Shown: positions 44,475-53,718, counted from the first letter of the stretch. The stretch is DNA of 64,000 nt from Lysinibacillus pinottii (GCF_024753545.1 NZ_JANTOO010000020.1:496001-560000), one strand, 5' to 3'. Notes: generated by a model not told the origin, from the sequence alone. Program-made: numbers and translations.

Positions 44475-44489
44475 CTCTCGCTCATCATT

Positions 44490-45062
44490 TTATTTAGCAA
44501 ACATCTCTAAAATACCAATCAATAATAATAACCATCCTGAAATAGCTGTTGAATGCCTGCCAATAAACGTTTTGGCGAGCAACGCCCCACATTGACTGCC
44601 TACCCCCACCGTAACAAAAGAAAAGACACCGATGGAAATTACTGTCCATATTGCAGAGATGCCATTTGCTCCAATGGCAATGCCCCCTGCCAAGCAATTA
44701 GCTGACAATACAAAACCGAGTGCCATTGCCTCTCGAGTTGAGATCACTAAATTTTTATCTTCATCAAAAAGCTCAGGGTTCCCTGCTATCCGCTGTTTAG
44801 AAAAGTTATTGGACATCAAGGTCCATATGCCTATAACGCATAATAGTAAACTTCCTAATAAATTGGCAGTATGCGGTGAAATGTATTCAACAACAGTGCT
44901 GCCAGCTGTTACAGCGACATATGTGACAATCATTGACATGCCAGCGATCACTGCATTCGATAAAATAGGGATTTTAACTTGCTTGACACCATAAGCAAGC
45001 CCAATCCCCAAATTGTCTAGATTTGCAGCAATCCCTATTAGAATAATAGTAATCCAGTGCAT
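44490..45062 (-). CDS. ytaF: YtaF-like sporulation membrane protein (MntP/DUF204 type)
   Basis: 190 residues, six hydrophobic segments in two halves. Each half has the small acidic motif of the MntP Mn2+ exporter fold: AANLDNLGIGLAYG near the N-terminus and SANCLAGGIAIGANG in the second half. B. subtilis YtaF is made in sporulation. In MntP both halves carry Asp; the second half here has Asn instead. The start is at 45062, with GAGGAGG eight bases upstream, trimming a longer frame. Metal transport is inferred. Confidence 0.82.
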   Translation of the reverse strand: MHWITIILIGIAANLDNLGIGLAYGVKQVKIPILSNAVIAGMSMIVTYVAVTAGSTVVEYISPHTANLLGSLLLCVIGIWTLMSNNFSKQRIAGNPELFDEDKNLVISTREAMALGFVLSANCLAGGIAIGANGISAIWTVISIGVFSFVTVGVGSQCGALLAKTFIGRHSTAISGWLLLLIGILEMFAK

Positions 45063-45206
45063 ACTAAGCCTCCTCAAAACCCAGTCTCCATTTTCACCTA
45101 TCATATGTAATCGAGTTAAAAATCTATGGGCTTCTTAGTCCCTTATTCAGCACCTTTTCCATGATTCATTCTTCATTTTATTGCATGAGTTACAGGAAAC
45201 CTCTAT

Positions 45207-45249
45207 TTGACAAAAGTAACAACTTGTATATAAAATTAAGTTGTTACTT
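45207..45249 (+). promoter_or_regulatory. Promoter with a large palindromic operator upstream of the betaine-binding protein gene
   Basis: TTGACA (45207-45212) with ATAAAA or TATAAA 16-17 bases later. The perfect arms AAGTAACAACTT (45214-45225) and AAGTTGTTACTT (45238-45249) cover the spacer, -10 and likely start. A repressor site is inferred, possibly for a GbsR/MarR-type osmolyte regulator. Confidence 0.7.
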
Positions 45250-45301
45250 ATTGATATTTATTAATTTTCACTAAGAGGTAAGGAATTATTGAAAGGGGAA
45301 T

Positions 45302-46177
45302 ATGATGAGATATTCAAAAGTATGGAAGATAGGATTTGTTTTTTCATGCCTACTACTATTAGCTGCATGTGGTTCTGCAGATGCTGGTACGAAAGATAAA
45401 AAAGAAATTAACTTGGCGTATGTTGAATGGGATACAGAGGTTGCTTCTACTCATGTGGTAGGACAAGTATTAGAAAATTTAGGATATGATGTAACACTAA
45501 CACCATTAGACAATGGCATCATGTGGGAGGCACTTGCGAACGGTGAGGTTGACGGTATGGTATCTGCCTGGTTACCGCAAACACATGCTCCTCAAGTAGA
45601 GAAATACAAAGATAAAATTGAGAATTTAGGCGAAAACCTTACTGGTGCTAAAATTGGCTTAGTCGTTCCAAGTTATATGGATGTTAATTCAATTGAAGAC
45701 TTAACAACTCAAGCCAATAAAACAATTACAGGCATTGAACCAGGGGCTAATATGATGGCTACAACCGAAAATGCCTATAAGGAATATCCCAATTTAGAAG
45801 GTTGGAATGTTTTAACCTCTTCAGCCGGTGCCATGACCGCAGCCCTTAGTCAAGCCATTTCAAACCATGATGAAATCATTATTACAGGTTGGTCACCCCA
45901 CTGGATCTTTAATGCCTACGATTTAAAATATTTAGAAGACCCTAAAGGTTTATATGGTACAGAAGAATATATTGGTACATTCGCTCGTAAAGGATTAAAA
46001 GAAGATGCATCTGAGGCGTATGATGTCCTAGATCGTTTCTATTGGACTGCCGAAGATATTGAAAGTGTGATGTTTGATATTATGGAAGGTATGAGTGCTA
46101 CGGAAGCAGCCAAGAAATGGATTAACGACAATCAAGATAAAGTAGCTGACTGGACAAAAGACGGGAAGTCATCATAA
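45302..46177 (+). CDS. Glycine betaine/proline-type ABC substrate-binding lipoprotein (OpuAC-like), orphan
   Basis: 291 residues. The lipobox LLLAAC is near residue 23. The mature part matches the OpuAC/ProX-like fold: NLAYVEWDTEVASTHVVGQVL, DGMVSAWLPQTHAP and ITGWSPHWIFNAYDLKYLEDP, with Trp residues that form the betaine cage. No ATPase or permease gene follows; a terminator lies 8 bases after the stop. It must work with a permease encoded elsewhere, or act as a sensor. Ribosome site AAAGGGG. Confidence 0.9.
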   Translation: MMRYSKVWKIGFVFSCLLLLAACGSADAGTKDKKEINLAYVEWDTEVASTHVVGQVLENLGYDVTLTPLDNGIMWEALANGEVDGMVSAWLPQTHAPQVEKYKDKIENLGENLTGAKIGLVVPSYMDVNSIEDLTTQANKTITGIEPGANMMATTENAYKEYPNLEGWNVLTSSAGAMTAALSQAISNHDEIIITGWSPHWIFNAYDLKYLEDPKGLYGTEEYIGTFARKGLKEDASEAYDVLDRFYWTAEDIESVMFDIMEGMSATEAAKKWINDNQDKVADWTKDGKSS

Positions 46178-46184
46178 ATGAAAA

Positions 46185-46219
46185 AATCCATTTACTAATC
46201 ACTAGTAAATGGATTTTCT
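46185..46219 (+). terminator. Intrinsic terminator of the betaine-binding protein gene
   Basis: AATCCATTTACTA pairs with TAGTAAATGGATT (13 bp, loop of 5), followed by TTC. Confidence 0.85.
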
Positions 46220-46699
46220 AATTATAATGGACTACTTACAACTGTAATCCTCCTTTTAGAAGTGATCACCTTGAAACTAGTTTTAAATTGTGACCCCTGT
46301 GCTGTCGATCAAGTGCAAGTTCATTCCACCAATAACTAACACTCCTTTACAATCAATACTAAATGGGGAAAAGTTGATGGGAACGAAGGGGAACTTCTGC
46401 GGAAAACACAACTAAAACTTTTTAAAGTTTGTCTACGGTATTGAAACATTAGGCTATTCTACTATCTTTACTCTTTTTTGAACAGGGGGCCCTAATGAAT
46501 AAGAATTAACCATTCTTATTCACCATCTTCATGGCTATGAATTTATTTACACTTCTTAACTTTTTTCACCCTAACATTTATTATTACTAGTAATGGTAGA
46601 AAATTTTAAAGCACGTTTGATTATATATTTTTACGAATTTTTCCCGTATGACTTTTCAGTTAAATGTTTTACTATATATCGAAAGAAAAGGAGTCTTTC
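46220..46699. other. Intergenic region of 480 bp without a recognisable gene
   Basis: No credible CDS on either strand. A 9-bp palindrome (AATAAGAAT-N5-ATTCTTATT, 46498-46520) is the only clear structure. The stretch 46300-46440 is less AT-rich than the rest and may be an old gene fragment. The promoter of the PucR-like regulator should lie near 46600-46690. Confidence 0.5.
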
Positions 46700-47605
46700 A
46701 TGAACTTAAATCTCAAAGCATTGTTTCCTTCCTATCGTTATTATCGTTCCAAGCCAACTCAACTATCAAATGACTGTCATATTTTTTACCATCACGAAAC
46801 TAAGGAATGGTTCTCTATCTCAAAGCATGAGGTTTCACACCGGGACTACGAATGGCTGACGGTTTTTTATACTGAAGTTACTTCGTCACTATTTCAAGCC
46901 TCGGATATATGGTATGAATTTATTTACTCAAATGGTGACATGCCATCCAAATTAACCTTTAAGAAAGCACGTGTTATTCAAATAACTTTTATAAACGAAA
47001 ACCCTCCTTTAGAAGCATTAAAAGAAGCGCTATACAATTTTTTTCAGGAAGATACGATATTCATTCAAGTTGCTACTAATCACTTTTTACTTATTGAACC
47101 TGAAAACTGTTCCATAAATGAGAGGGAAGATTTACTTGCCCTTATTCGTACGATTGAAGTAGATTTTTATGTCCGCATCCATTTATATGTAGGAGAATTT
47201 TATGTAATTGATCAAAATTTTCCAGTTAAATTCCAAAGAGAAGCACAATGGTTCAAAGAATGCTTACATTTAAGAACTGCTGAACCTTATTATTCATTTC
47301 AAACAATATTCCCTATTTTATTAACAGAACAATTGCCCACTTCTATTCTTAAATTTATTGAAGAGCAGATTATTCTACCTTTAAAGTCAGACAAGGAATT
47401 ATTGGAAACAATTAAAACTTTTTGTGAATGTGGTTTCAATATTTCGTCGACATCCAAAAAATTACATATACATCGTAATACGCTTACCTATCGATTATTA
47501 AAGTTTCAAGAAATCACCAATATTACTATCAAAAATTTAGATGGTGTTATTCTTGTTTACTTTGCTAGTTATCTTTGGTCCTTTTTACAAAATGCACAAA
47601 ATTAA
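46700..47605 (+). CDS. PucR/CdaR-type helix-turn-helix regulator, YxkF-like
   Basis: 301 residues. The C-terminal HTH_30 domain reads FNISSTSKKLHIHRNTLTYRLLKFQEIT, the signature of PucR/CdaR regulators. The N-terminal 230 residues are a divergent sensory part with no known fold visible. GGAG lies six bases before the ATG at 46700; a longer frame from 46664 lacks a site. It is followed directly by msmX, the same order as yxkF-msmX in B. subtilis, which suggests control of sugar import capacity. Confidence 0.82.
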   Translation: MNLNLKALFPSYRYYRSKPTQLSNDCHIFYHHETKEWFSISKHEVSHRDYEWLTVFYTEVTSSLFQASDIWYEFIYSNGDMPSKLTFKKARVIQITFINENPPLEALKEALYNFFQEDTIFIQVATNHFLLIEPENCSINEREDLLALIRTIEVDFYVRIHLYVGEFYVIDQNFPVKFQREAQWFKECLHLRTAEPYYSFQTIFPILLTEQLPTSILKFIEEQIILPLKSDKELLETIKTFCECGFNISSTSKKLHIHRNTLTYRLLKFQEITNITIKNLDGVILVYFASYLWSFLQNAQN

Positions 47606-47687
47606 TTAACTGAAAATTATGCACATTAAACATTGGTTTTCTTCCTTACTTTATTTACACTGAATAAAAGAACAAAGGGGATTAAAT

Positions 47688-48785
47688 ATGGAGAAAATTG
47701 TACTTAATCATATTTATAAAATATACGATGGTGGTGTAACGGCTGTATCTGATTTTAATTTAACAGTTCAGGATCGAGAGTTTATTGTACTTGTTGGTCC
47801 TTCAGGTTGTGGAAAGTCAACAACATTACGTATGATAGCAGGGTTAGAGGAAATTTCGGAAGGCGATTTTTTAATTGATAACAGGAAAATGAATGATGTG
47901 CCATCTAAGGAACGTGATATAGCGATGGTGTTTCAAAACTATGCACTCTATCCACATATGACAGTATATGACAACATGGCATTTGGCTTAAAGCTTCGAA
48001 AATTTTCAAAACAAGAAATTAAAGAACGTGTTCACAACGCAGCAGCCATACTCGATTTAGAAAAGTATTTAGATCGTAAGCCTAAAGCTCTATCGGGTGG
48101 TCAGAGACAACGAGTTGCCCTTGGTCGAGCAATCGTCCGAGATGCAAATATTTTCTTAATGGACGAGCCATTGTCCAATTTAGATGCAAAGCTACGCGTG
48201 CAAATGCGTGCAGAAATTACTAAGCTTCATCGACGATTAAAAACAACGACAATTTACGTAACACATGACCAAACTGAAGCAATGACAATGGCAACACGCC
48301 TTGTTGTCATGAAGGATGGTATTGTTCAACAAATTGGTACGCCTGAAGAAGTATACAGATTACCTGAAAATAAATTTGTTGGTGGTTTTATAGGCTCACC
48401 ATCAATGAACTTTTTTAAAGGGGTTTTCTATGAGGAAGGGATTCAATTAGGACCTATTACATTAACCATTCCAGCAGAAAAATCCAAATTATTATTAGAG
48501 CAAGGATACTTACAAAAAGAATTGATTCTTGGCATTCGTCCTGAACATATATATGAAAAATCTTCTGTCATTTCTGAGCCATTCTTCTCAGCTATTGAAG
48601 CAAATGTTGATGTATCCGAATTAACAGGTGCTGAGCTTATGCTACATGCACAGTTAAATGGACAGCCTTATATTGCACGTGTAAACTCTGATACCAAAAT
48701 TACTCAGGGCCAATTAGCACACCTACTTTTTGATATGTCACGAGCTCATTTCTTTGACTTAGAAACAGAGCAACGCATTCGTTAG
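47688..48785 (+). CDS. msmX: Multi-sugar ABC importer ATPase MsmX/UgpC
   Basis: 365 residues. Walker A is VGPSGCGKSTTLRM, the signature is LSGGQRQRVALGRAIV, Walker B is IFLMDEPLSNLDAKLR, and the switch is THDQTEAM. The C-terminal 130 residues form the MalK-type regulatory domain (LILGIRPEHIYE). MsmX energises several carbohydrate importers that lack their own ATPase. The importer at 55734-59254 has none, so this neighbour is its probable motor. Ribosome site AAAGGGG; a terminator follows 32 bases after the stop. Confidence 0.95.
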   Translation: MEKIVLNHIYKIYDGGVTAVSDFNLTVQDREFIVLVGPSGCGKSTTLRMIAGLEEISEGDFLIDNRKMNDVPSKERDIAMVFQNYALYPHMTVYDNMAFGLKLRKFSKQEIKERVHNAAAILDLEKYLDRKPKALSGGQRQRVALGRAIVRDANIFLMDEPLSNLDAKLRVQMRAEITKLHRRLKTTTIYVTHDQTEAMTMATRLVVMKDGIVQQIGTPEEVYRLPENKFVGGFIGSPSMNFFKGVFYEEGIQLGPITLTIPAEKSKLLLEQGYLQKELILGIRPEHIYEKSSVISEPFFSAIEANVDVSELTGAELMLHAQLNGQPYIARVNSDTKITQGQLAHLLFDMSRAHFFDLETEQRIR

Positions 48786-48817
48786 AATAATAGACAAGTA
48801 TAAGCCTCATTGAAAAG

Positions 48818-48850
48818 GAAACAGACTACAACAAGTCTGTTTCTCTTTTT
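48818..48850 (+). terminator. Intrinsic terminator of msmX
   Basis: The 10-bp stem GAAACAGACT/AGTCTGTTTC with a 6-base loop is followed by TCTTTTT. Confidence 0.9.
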
Positions 48851-48961
48851 ACAGTTTAATGTGCAATCAACCTCACTAATTTCAGATTAACCGTTCTATT
48901 TGACAGTTAGTTATTCTCCTCTACCATTCATGACATTTACGTACTAAAAACATACAAATGT

Positions 48962-49010
48962 AAAAGACCCAATTTCTCTATATAGGGGATAGAAAGAAGT
49001 TGGGTCTTTT
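48962..49010 (-). terminator. Terminator of the amino-sugar operon
   Basis: AAAAGACCCAA and TTGGGTCTTTT form an 11-bp stem with a 27-base loop and T-rich flanks on both strands, about 60 bases after the ROK gene stop. Confidence 0.7.
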
Positions 49011-49066
49011 TATGAAATTTTTATCGATGTAATTTCCCATTTTCCTAATCGCACCACTGTTTTTTA

Positions 49067-49942
49067 TTACTTCATTGCTGCACCATACAGACCTGCCTCA
49101 GCTTTCCGAATACTACTCTCTATAATTTGCTCTTTCCCTTCAAAAGGCGTACGTAACAAACGTTGCTGAATGACCTCTTTAATCTGCTCGATGATTTTCG
49201 GCTGATGATTAAAAAAACCTCCGCCTAATACGATGCAGTGTGGATCAAGCATTAAAATCATTTGGTGTAACTGTTTTTCCATGCAATCAATAATTTGCTG
49301 CAACACCTTCTCCATGATAGGGTCACCCTTGTAATAGAGCTCCATCATATCTTTTAATCGAATAGCTGAATTTCCTAGTAATACTCTTCCCAGCTTTTCT
49401 ATAGCTGGCCCAGCGACACTTTCCTCTAACGTTTCACCAGCATGACCGACAATATTAAACCCTATTTCACCAGCTAATCCTGTTCCTCGTAAAAATTCAC
49501 CATTAACGATGGTACAACAAGATATCCCTGTACTTAATGTTACATATACCATCGTTTCCTTCTGAAATCCTCTAGCATTATACTCTCCCCAGGCTGCCAT
49601 ATGCACATCGTTATCCATCATAATCTGTGCATGGGGAAAAAATTCAACTAAGCGTTCACAAATCGGAAAGTTACGCCACGGTATATTATTTTGATAGATG
49701 GCTAGACCTTTTTGAACATCAACAATACCAGGTAAACCAATGCTTACCTTAGAGATATCTTTAAAAGAGAGCTTCTTCTCCATACAGAGCAACTCAAAGC
49801 TGTTGATTAAACAATGGAATAAAGCGTCTCTAGTTGAAATATCACTTGGTACCTCTCTTTTAATTAAGAGCTGCTGGTGTTGGTTGAATAAAGCTGTGGC
49901 TAACTTTGTCCCACCAACATCGGCTACTAAAATATGACTCAT
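49067..49942 (-). CDS. ROK-family sugar kinase lacking the zinc site
   Basis: 291 residues. The ATP motif is VADVGGTKLATALF, the catalytic Asp is in MMDNDVHMAAWGE (DNDxxxxAxGE), and the adenosine motif is CIVLGGGFFNH. The usual ROK zinc segment (GHxxx with CxCGxxGCxE) is missing: the sequence goes GEIGFNIVGHAGETLEESVAGPA, with no cysteine and Phe for the first ligand. In this operon it would phosphorylate the imported N-acetylhexosamine, as AgaK does in other bacteria. It could also act on another sugar. The start is at the ATG at 49942. Confidence 0.85.
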   Translation of the reverse strand: MSHILVADVGGTKLATALFNQHQQLLIKREVPSDISTRDALFHCLINSFELLCMEKKLSFKDISKVSIGLPGIVDVQKGLAIYQNNIPWRNFPICERLVEFFPHAQIMMDNDVHMAAWGEYNARGFQKETMVYVTLSTGISCCTIVNGEFLRGTGLAGEIGFNIVGHAGETLEESVAGPAIEKLGRVLLGNSAIRLKDMMELYYKGDPIMEKVLQQIIDCMEKQLHQMILMLDPHCIVLGGGFFNHQPKIIEQIKEVIQQRLLRTPFEGKEQIIESSIRKAEAGLYGAAMK

Positions 49943-50041
49943 CTTTTCATCACCAGTTTTCCACACAGGATTCACTTAAATTCAAAATTATCAGAAAGTA
50001 AAAGATAGAAATATATCTATTACCTATGGAAGAGTCTACTA

Positions 50042-51058
50042 TTATGAAAGTTTGACGACTTGTGTTAAATTACGTGGTTTATCGGGATTACGCCCTTTAA
50101 ATATGGCATGCTGATAAGCTAAAAGTTGGAAGTAAGGAACCGCTTCAACAAGGCGATTTACATCATCTACTTCTGCAGATAGCTTAAAAATTAAATCTGC
50201 TTCTAATTCTTCAGAAGCTATACCGATAATAACAACGAAGCCTCCAAGCTTTTGAATATCCTTCACTAATGCCTGATCATATTCCTTCGTTTCATTTTGT
50301 GTAAATATAATAACAACCGTTTCCTGATCGACAATAGAAATTGGACCATGTCGGAATTCTAAATTTGAGTAACTTTCACATTCCGTTTGGGTCATTTCCT
50401 TCAGCTTTAATGTTGCTTCTTTAGCCAACCCATTAAAAACACCTGACCCTAAAAAAATAAAGCGCTTTATGGAAGCATCTTCAGTCACCTGCGTTAACTG
50501 CTGTCCATTGCCTAATGCTGAATGCACAAGAGCGGGGATTTTCTCTAATTGTTCCAGCATATCCGCTCTTCCACTAATTTTCGTAGCATATAATTGCAAG
50601 GCATATAGCATATTAGAAAATGATTGTGTCATGACCACGCTTTTTTCTGATATATGATTTAAAGCAATCAATTCATCTGTTAATTTTGCCATAGGTGTGT
50701 CACCATTACATGTTACTGCCATAGTACGTATATTTTTCGCATCCTTCAAATGCTCTAAGGACATAATGATTTCCGAAGTTGTCCCCGATCGTGAAATTCC
50801 AATAATAAGATACTTTTTATTCTTTAATATAAAAGTGTCTGTGTGTAAAAATAACTCAGATGCTGGTACCGCAATGGCAAATTCTCCCGTAACGGCTTGA
50901 TAATATCGCGCTGCTGCAATGGCTAAATAATAGGATGTTCCACATCCAGTGAAAAGCACTACATCTACAGCTTTTTCATTGAAAGTAATTAATTGAACAG
51001 TGTCCTTTGTTCTTTCTAACTTTTGTCCTTGTGCCATAATCTCATTGTATGTGTACAT
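50042..51058 (-). CDS. SIS-domain sugar-phosphate isomerase/deaminase, AgaS-like
   Basis: 338 residues with two SIS domains. The first has VVLFTGCGTSYYLAI and IGISRSGTTSEII, the second FIFLGSGVFNGLAKEATLKLKEM with the Glu that follows in TECESYSNLEFRHGP. AgaS turns galactosamine-6-phosphate into tagatose-6-phosphate plus ammonia; FrlB-type and GlmS-like deglycases are alternatives. The adjoining tagatose-type kinase and aldolase favour AgaS. AGGGA lies 7 bases before the ATG at 51058. Confidence 0.83.
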   Translation of the reverse strand: MYTYNEIMAQGQKLERTKDTVQLITFNEKAVDVVLFTGCGTSYYLAIAAARYYQAVTGEFAIAVPASELFLHTDTFILKNKKYLIIGISRSGTTSEIIMSLEHLKDAKNIRTMAVTCNGDTPMAKLTDELIALNHISEKSVVMTQSFSNMLYALQLYATKISGRADMLEQLEKIPALVHSALGNGQQLTQVTEDASIKRFIFLGSGVFNGLAKEATLKLKEMTQTECESYSNLEFRHGPISIVDQETVVIIFTQNETKEYDQALVKDIQKLGGFVVIIGIASEELEADLIFKLSAEVDDVNRLVEAVPYFQLLAYQHAIFKGRNPDKPRNLTQVVKLS

Positions 51059-51077
51059 AACCAAATCCCTACTTCTC

Positions 51078-52007
51078 TTATATTTTAGTTATTTGTATCT
51101 CATCGATAAGCTTTTCCACATTTTTTCTTTGGACTTTTGCAATTTCATTATGTGCTGCATTCGCTGAGCCACAGGCAACAGCCCATTTGTATGCCTCTGT
51201 ATGGTCTGCACCATGTGAGAGCTTATAAATAAGTCCTCCTAAAAAGGCATCACCACTTCCTACTGTATTGACCACATTTATCGATGGTGCATTCACTTTG
51301 TAAACCCCTGACGGATGAACAAATAGAGCGCCTTGCTCGCCCAATGAAAAACATACATGCTCAATGCCCATTTTTTGTAATTTTACACCAGTATGAACTA
51401 AGTCTTCCTGAGTCAAAGCAGACCTACCGATTAATTGAGCAATTTCATCCTTATTAGGCTTAATGATGAAAGGTATTGCCGTAATACCCTTTTTCAAAGC
51501 ATCGCCACTTGTATCAAGTGCGACTCTAATACCTTTTTCCTTTAATAATTTGATAATCGTTGCATATGCCGTTTTCTGTATACCTTGGGGTAGGCTTCCT
51601 GACAATACAAAATAGGTAGCATGTTCCGCTTGTGTTTCAATCCAGCTTAACATTTTTATCCACTCTTGTTCATGAATTGTAGGTCCTACCTCTAACAACT
51701 CGCTCATTTCCTTCGTTTGCTGATTAATAATCGTTAAACAAATCCGGCTTTCCTCCACTATTTGTACGAAATCAGTTTGGAGATTTTCCTCCTGTAAAAG
51801 CTCGGCTATTTTACTACCATTTAATCCACCAACGAAACCGCCAATACTCACTTCACCACCAAGTGATGCAATAACACGAGCTACGTTAACCCCTTTTCCA
51901 CCACCTTGTTGTGACTTCTGTAACACACGATTTGTCTGACCAATCATTAAAGAGTCCAGCTCATATACTTGGTCAATGGCTGCGTTTAAGGTTAAAGTAG
52001 TAATCAT
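51078..52007 (-). CDS. PfkB-family 1-phosphofructokinase/tagatose-6-phosphate kinase
   Basis: 309 residues. The substrate-side motif is GGGKGVNVARVIASLGG and the catalytic motif NTVGSGDAFLGGLIY, with the Asp base. This is the LacC/FruK branch. By context it makes tagatose-1,6-bisphosphate from tagatose-6-phosphate. Its ATG overlaps the stop of the aldolase gene (ATGA), so the pair is translationally coupled. Fructose-1-phosphate as substrate is less likely with no fructose uptake gene nearby. Confidence 0.88.
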   Translation of the reverse strand: MITTLTLNAAIDQVYELDSLMIGQTNRVLQKSQQGGGKGVNVARVIASLGGEVSIGGFVGGLNGSKIAELLQEENLQTDFVQIVEESRICLTIINQQTKEMSELLEVGPTIHEQEWIKMLSWIETQAEHATYFVLSGSLPQGIQKTAYATIIKLLKEKGIRVALDTSGDALKKGITAIPFIIKPNKDEIAQLIGRSALTQEDLVHTGVKLQKMGIEHVCFSLGEQGALFVHPSGVYKVNAPSINVVNTVGSGDAFLGGLIYKLSHGADHTEAYKWAVACGSANAAHNEIAKVQRKNVEKLIDEIQITKI

Positions 52008-52846
52008 TTTTGTAACATCACAATCTTTTGCTCTACTAATTTAATTAAAGATTCCCGTGCTGGAAGGAAATACTTTCTTGGATCATTTTCTGTTGGATAA
52101 TCCTTAAAATAAGCTCTTAATTCTTCAGCAAATAAGTCTTTAAGCTCCGTAGAAAAATTTACTTTCGCAATTCCATATTTCAAAGATTTACGCACATCCT
52201 CTTCTGGCACCCCCGAGGCTCCATGCATAACTAATGGAATATTAGTAGAACAATGGATTTCCTGTAAAAGCTCAAATAACAATTTTGGCTTTTCCCGGTA
52301 CTTACCATGTGCCGTACCGAAAGCGGGGGCAAACGAATGGATTCCCGTAACCTTCACAAAATGCTCAGCTTGCTTAGGGTCAGTAAAGAATGCATTCTCT
52401 TCCTTTACGCTTACACTATCCTCGACACCACCAATTGTTCCAAGCTCTGCCTCAACTGGCACATTTACCGCACTTGCAGCTTCAACTACTTTTTTTACTA
52501 ATAAAATATTTTCCTCATAAGGTAAGGAAGATCCATCAATCATCACAGAGGTGTAGCCTGCCCGTAAACATTCCATCACAATATGATAAGATTCGCCATG
52601 ATCCAAATGTAATGCCACCGGTACTTTTGCCTGTTCCGCTGCTGTTTTTGCTAGCGCAATTAGATAAGGCATCTCTACATATTTATAAGTACTTGAAGTT
52701 GTTTGCAAAATTACAGGTGCACCCACTTTTTCTGCCCCAGCTATTACAGCTTTAATCACTTCTAAATTATGTGCTCCAAAAGCACCGATTGCATAATTAT
52801 TTTTATAAGCATCTTCCAACATATCTTTAGTTGTCACTAATGGCAT
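52004..52846 (-). CDS. Class II aldolase, tagatose-bisphosphate type (GatY/KbaY-like)
   Basis: 280 residues. The zinc ligands are visible: ALHLDHGES (His83-like), FGTAHGKYRE and LVMHGASGVP; SVMIDGSSLPYEEN and VEAELGTIGG are family motifs. It cleaves a ketose-1,6-bisphosphate to glyceraldehyde-3-phosphate and dihydroxyacetone phosphate. Without functional tests, fructose-bisphosphate aldolase cannot be excluded, but the company of an AgaS-like enzyme, a tagatose-type kinase and NagA favours tagatose. GGAGG lies before the ATG, and a GntR-type dyad lies at 52873-52891. Confidence 0.88.
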   Translation of the reverse strand: MPLVTTKDMLEDAYKNNYAIGAFGAHNLEVIKAVIAGAEKVGAPVILQTTSSTYKYVEMPYLIALAKTAAEQAKVPVALHLDHGESYHIVMECLRAGYTSVMIDGSSLPYEENILLVKKVVEAASAVNVPVEAELGTIGGVEDSVSVKEENAFFTDPKQAEHFVKVTGIHSFAPAFGTAHGKYREKPKLLFELLQEIHCSTNIPLVMHGASGVPEEDVRKSLKYGIAKVNFSTELKDLFAEELRAYFKDYPTENDPRKYFLPARESLIKLVEQKIVMLQK

Positions 52847-52872
52847 AATAGAATTCCTCCCTCAATGGGTTG

Positions 52873-52891
52873 TTGGTATAATCTATAACAA
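52873..52891 (-). promoter_or_regulatory. Candidate GntR operator before the aldolase gene
   Basis: TTGGTATA (52873-52880), a 3-base spacer, then TATAACAA (52884-52891): an 8-bp dyad with one mismatch. It lies between the regulator gene and the aldolase start, so an internal, regulated promoter is possible. Confidence 0.5.
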
Positions 52892-52917
52892 AAATAAATG
52901 AAGCAAACTATTAAATT

Positions 52918-53649
52918 TTAATTTAATTCCGTATAAAAACGGCAACGATCTCCTCTAACAATCGAAATACAGAACTCCACTGGTTTCCCTGAAGTGTCAA
53001 ACGCAGTCCGCTCCAGTAATAAAGCTGGTTTTCCAGCCTCTGTTTTCAATAAAGGTGCTTCATCTTTCTTAATAAGGACAGGTTCAAAGGCTTCTCTCGC
53101 CCTTACAACAATAATGTTAAAACGTTCGGCTAATAAACTGTATAAGGACGAAGACGTTACTTCTCGTAATATTTCAATATCCTTAATTAGGCTTAATGGT
53201 AAAAAAGATGATTCCAAAATAATCGGCTCATTATCTGCAAATCGTAAACGCTTCATTTCTACAACTTGTTCGTTTTCCTCTAATGCTAAATTAGTTCTAA
53301 CCTTCATTGATGGATATACCTTCTGTATTTCTAATACTTCATCTTTTTGATTAAATCCCTTTTCTTGAATCATGCGACTAAAGCTATAAAACCCTCCAAG
53401 AGATTGTTCAAGTCTAGGCTTGCAAACAAAGGTCCCTTTCCCTTGAATCCGATATAATTTCTCTTCCTTTACTAATTCCTCTATTGCCTTTTTTACTGTA
53501 TTTCGACTAACACGGAACATCTCCATCAATTGATTTTCCGAGTCAATTTTATCTCCTGGTTTCCATTCACCTGATTGAATTTTCCCAAATAAAATTTGTT
53601 TCAGTTGATGATATAATGGGATTACACTAGATTGATCTAATAAATGCAT
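52918..53649 (-). CDS. GntR/HutC-family regulator with UTRA domain (NagR/AgaR-like)
   Basis: 243 residues. The N-terminal winged helix reads IPLYHQLKQILFGKIQSGEWKPG and then SENQLMEMFRVSRNTVKKAIEEL. The C-terminal UTRA ligand domain has FSRMIQEKGF and VVEMKRLRFADNEPIILESSFLP. NagR and DasR of this type sense GlcNAc-6-P or GlcN-6-P; here the ligand is probably a phosphorylated galactosamine or GlcNAc derivative. Position between nagA and the aldolase supports control of this operon. Ribosome site AAGGAAGG. Confidence 0.9.
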   Translation of the reverse strand: MHLLDQSSVIPLYHQLKQILFGKIQSGEWKPGDKIDSENQLMEMFRVSRNTVKKAIEELVKEEKLYRIQGKGTFVCKPRLEQSLGGFYSFSRMIQEKGFNQKDEVLEIQKVYPSMKVRTNLALEENEQVVEMKRLRFADNEPIILESSFLPLSLIKDIEILREVTSSSLYSLLAERFNIIVVRAREAFEPVLIKKDEAPLLKTEAGKPALLLERTAFDTSGKPVEFCISIVRGDRCRFYTELN

Positions 53650-53718
53650 CTTTTTTCCTTCCTTCTCTAGGTTTTGTAATCAATATACCATCTATATAAT
53701 AGGATGCCTATTGATATA

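Noticed and set aside
44494..44697. 67-codon minus-strand frame within ytaF
   Set aside because: Out-of-frame shadow inside a gene with clear membrane-protein codons.
46300..46440. Possible gene fragment in the gap before the PucR-like regulator
   Set aside because: All frames are short and none resembles a known protein.
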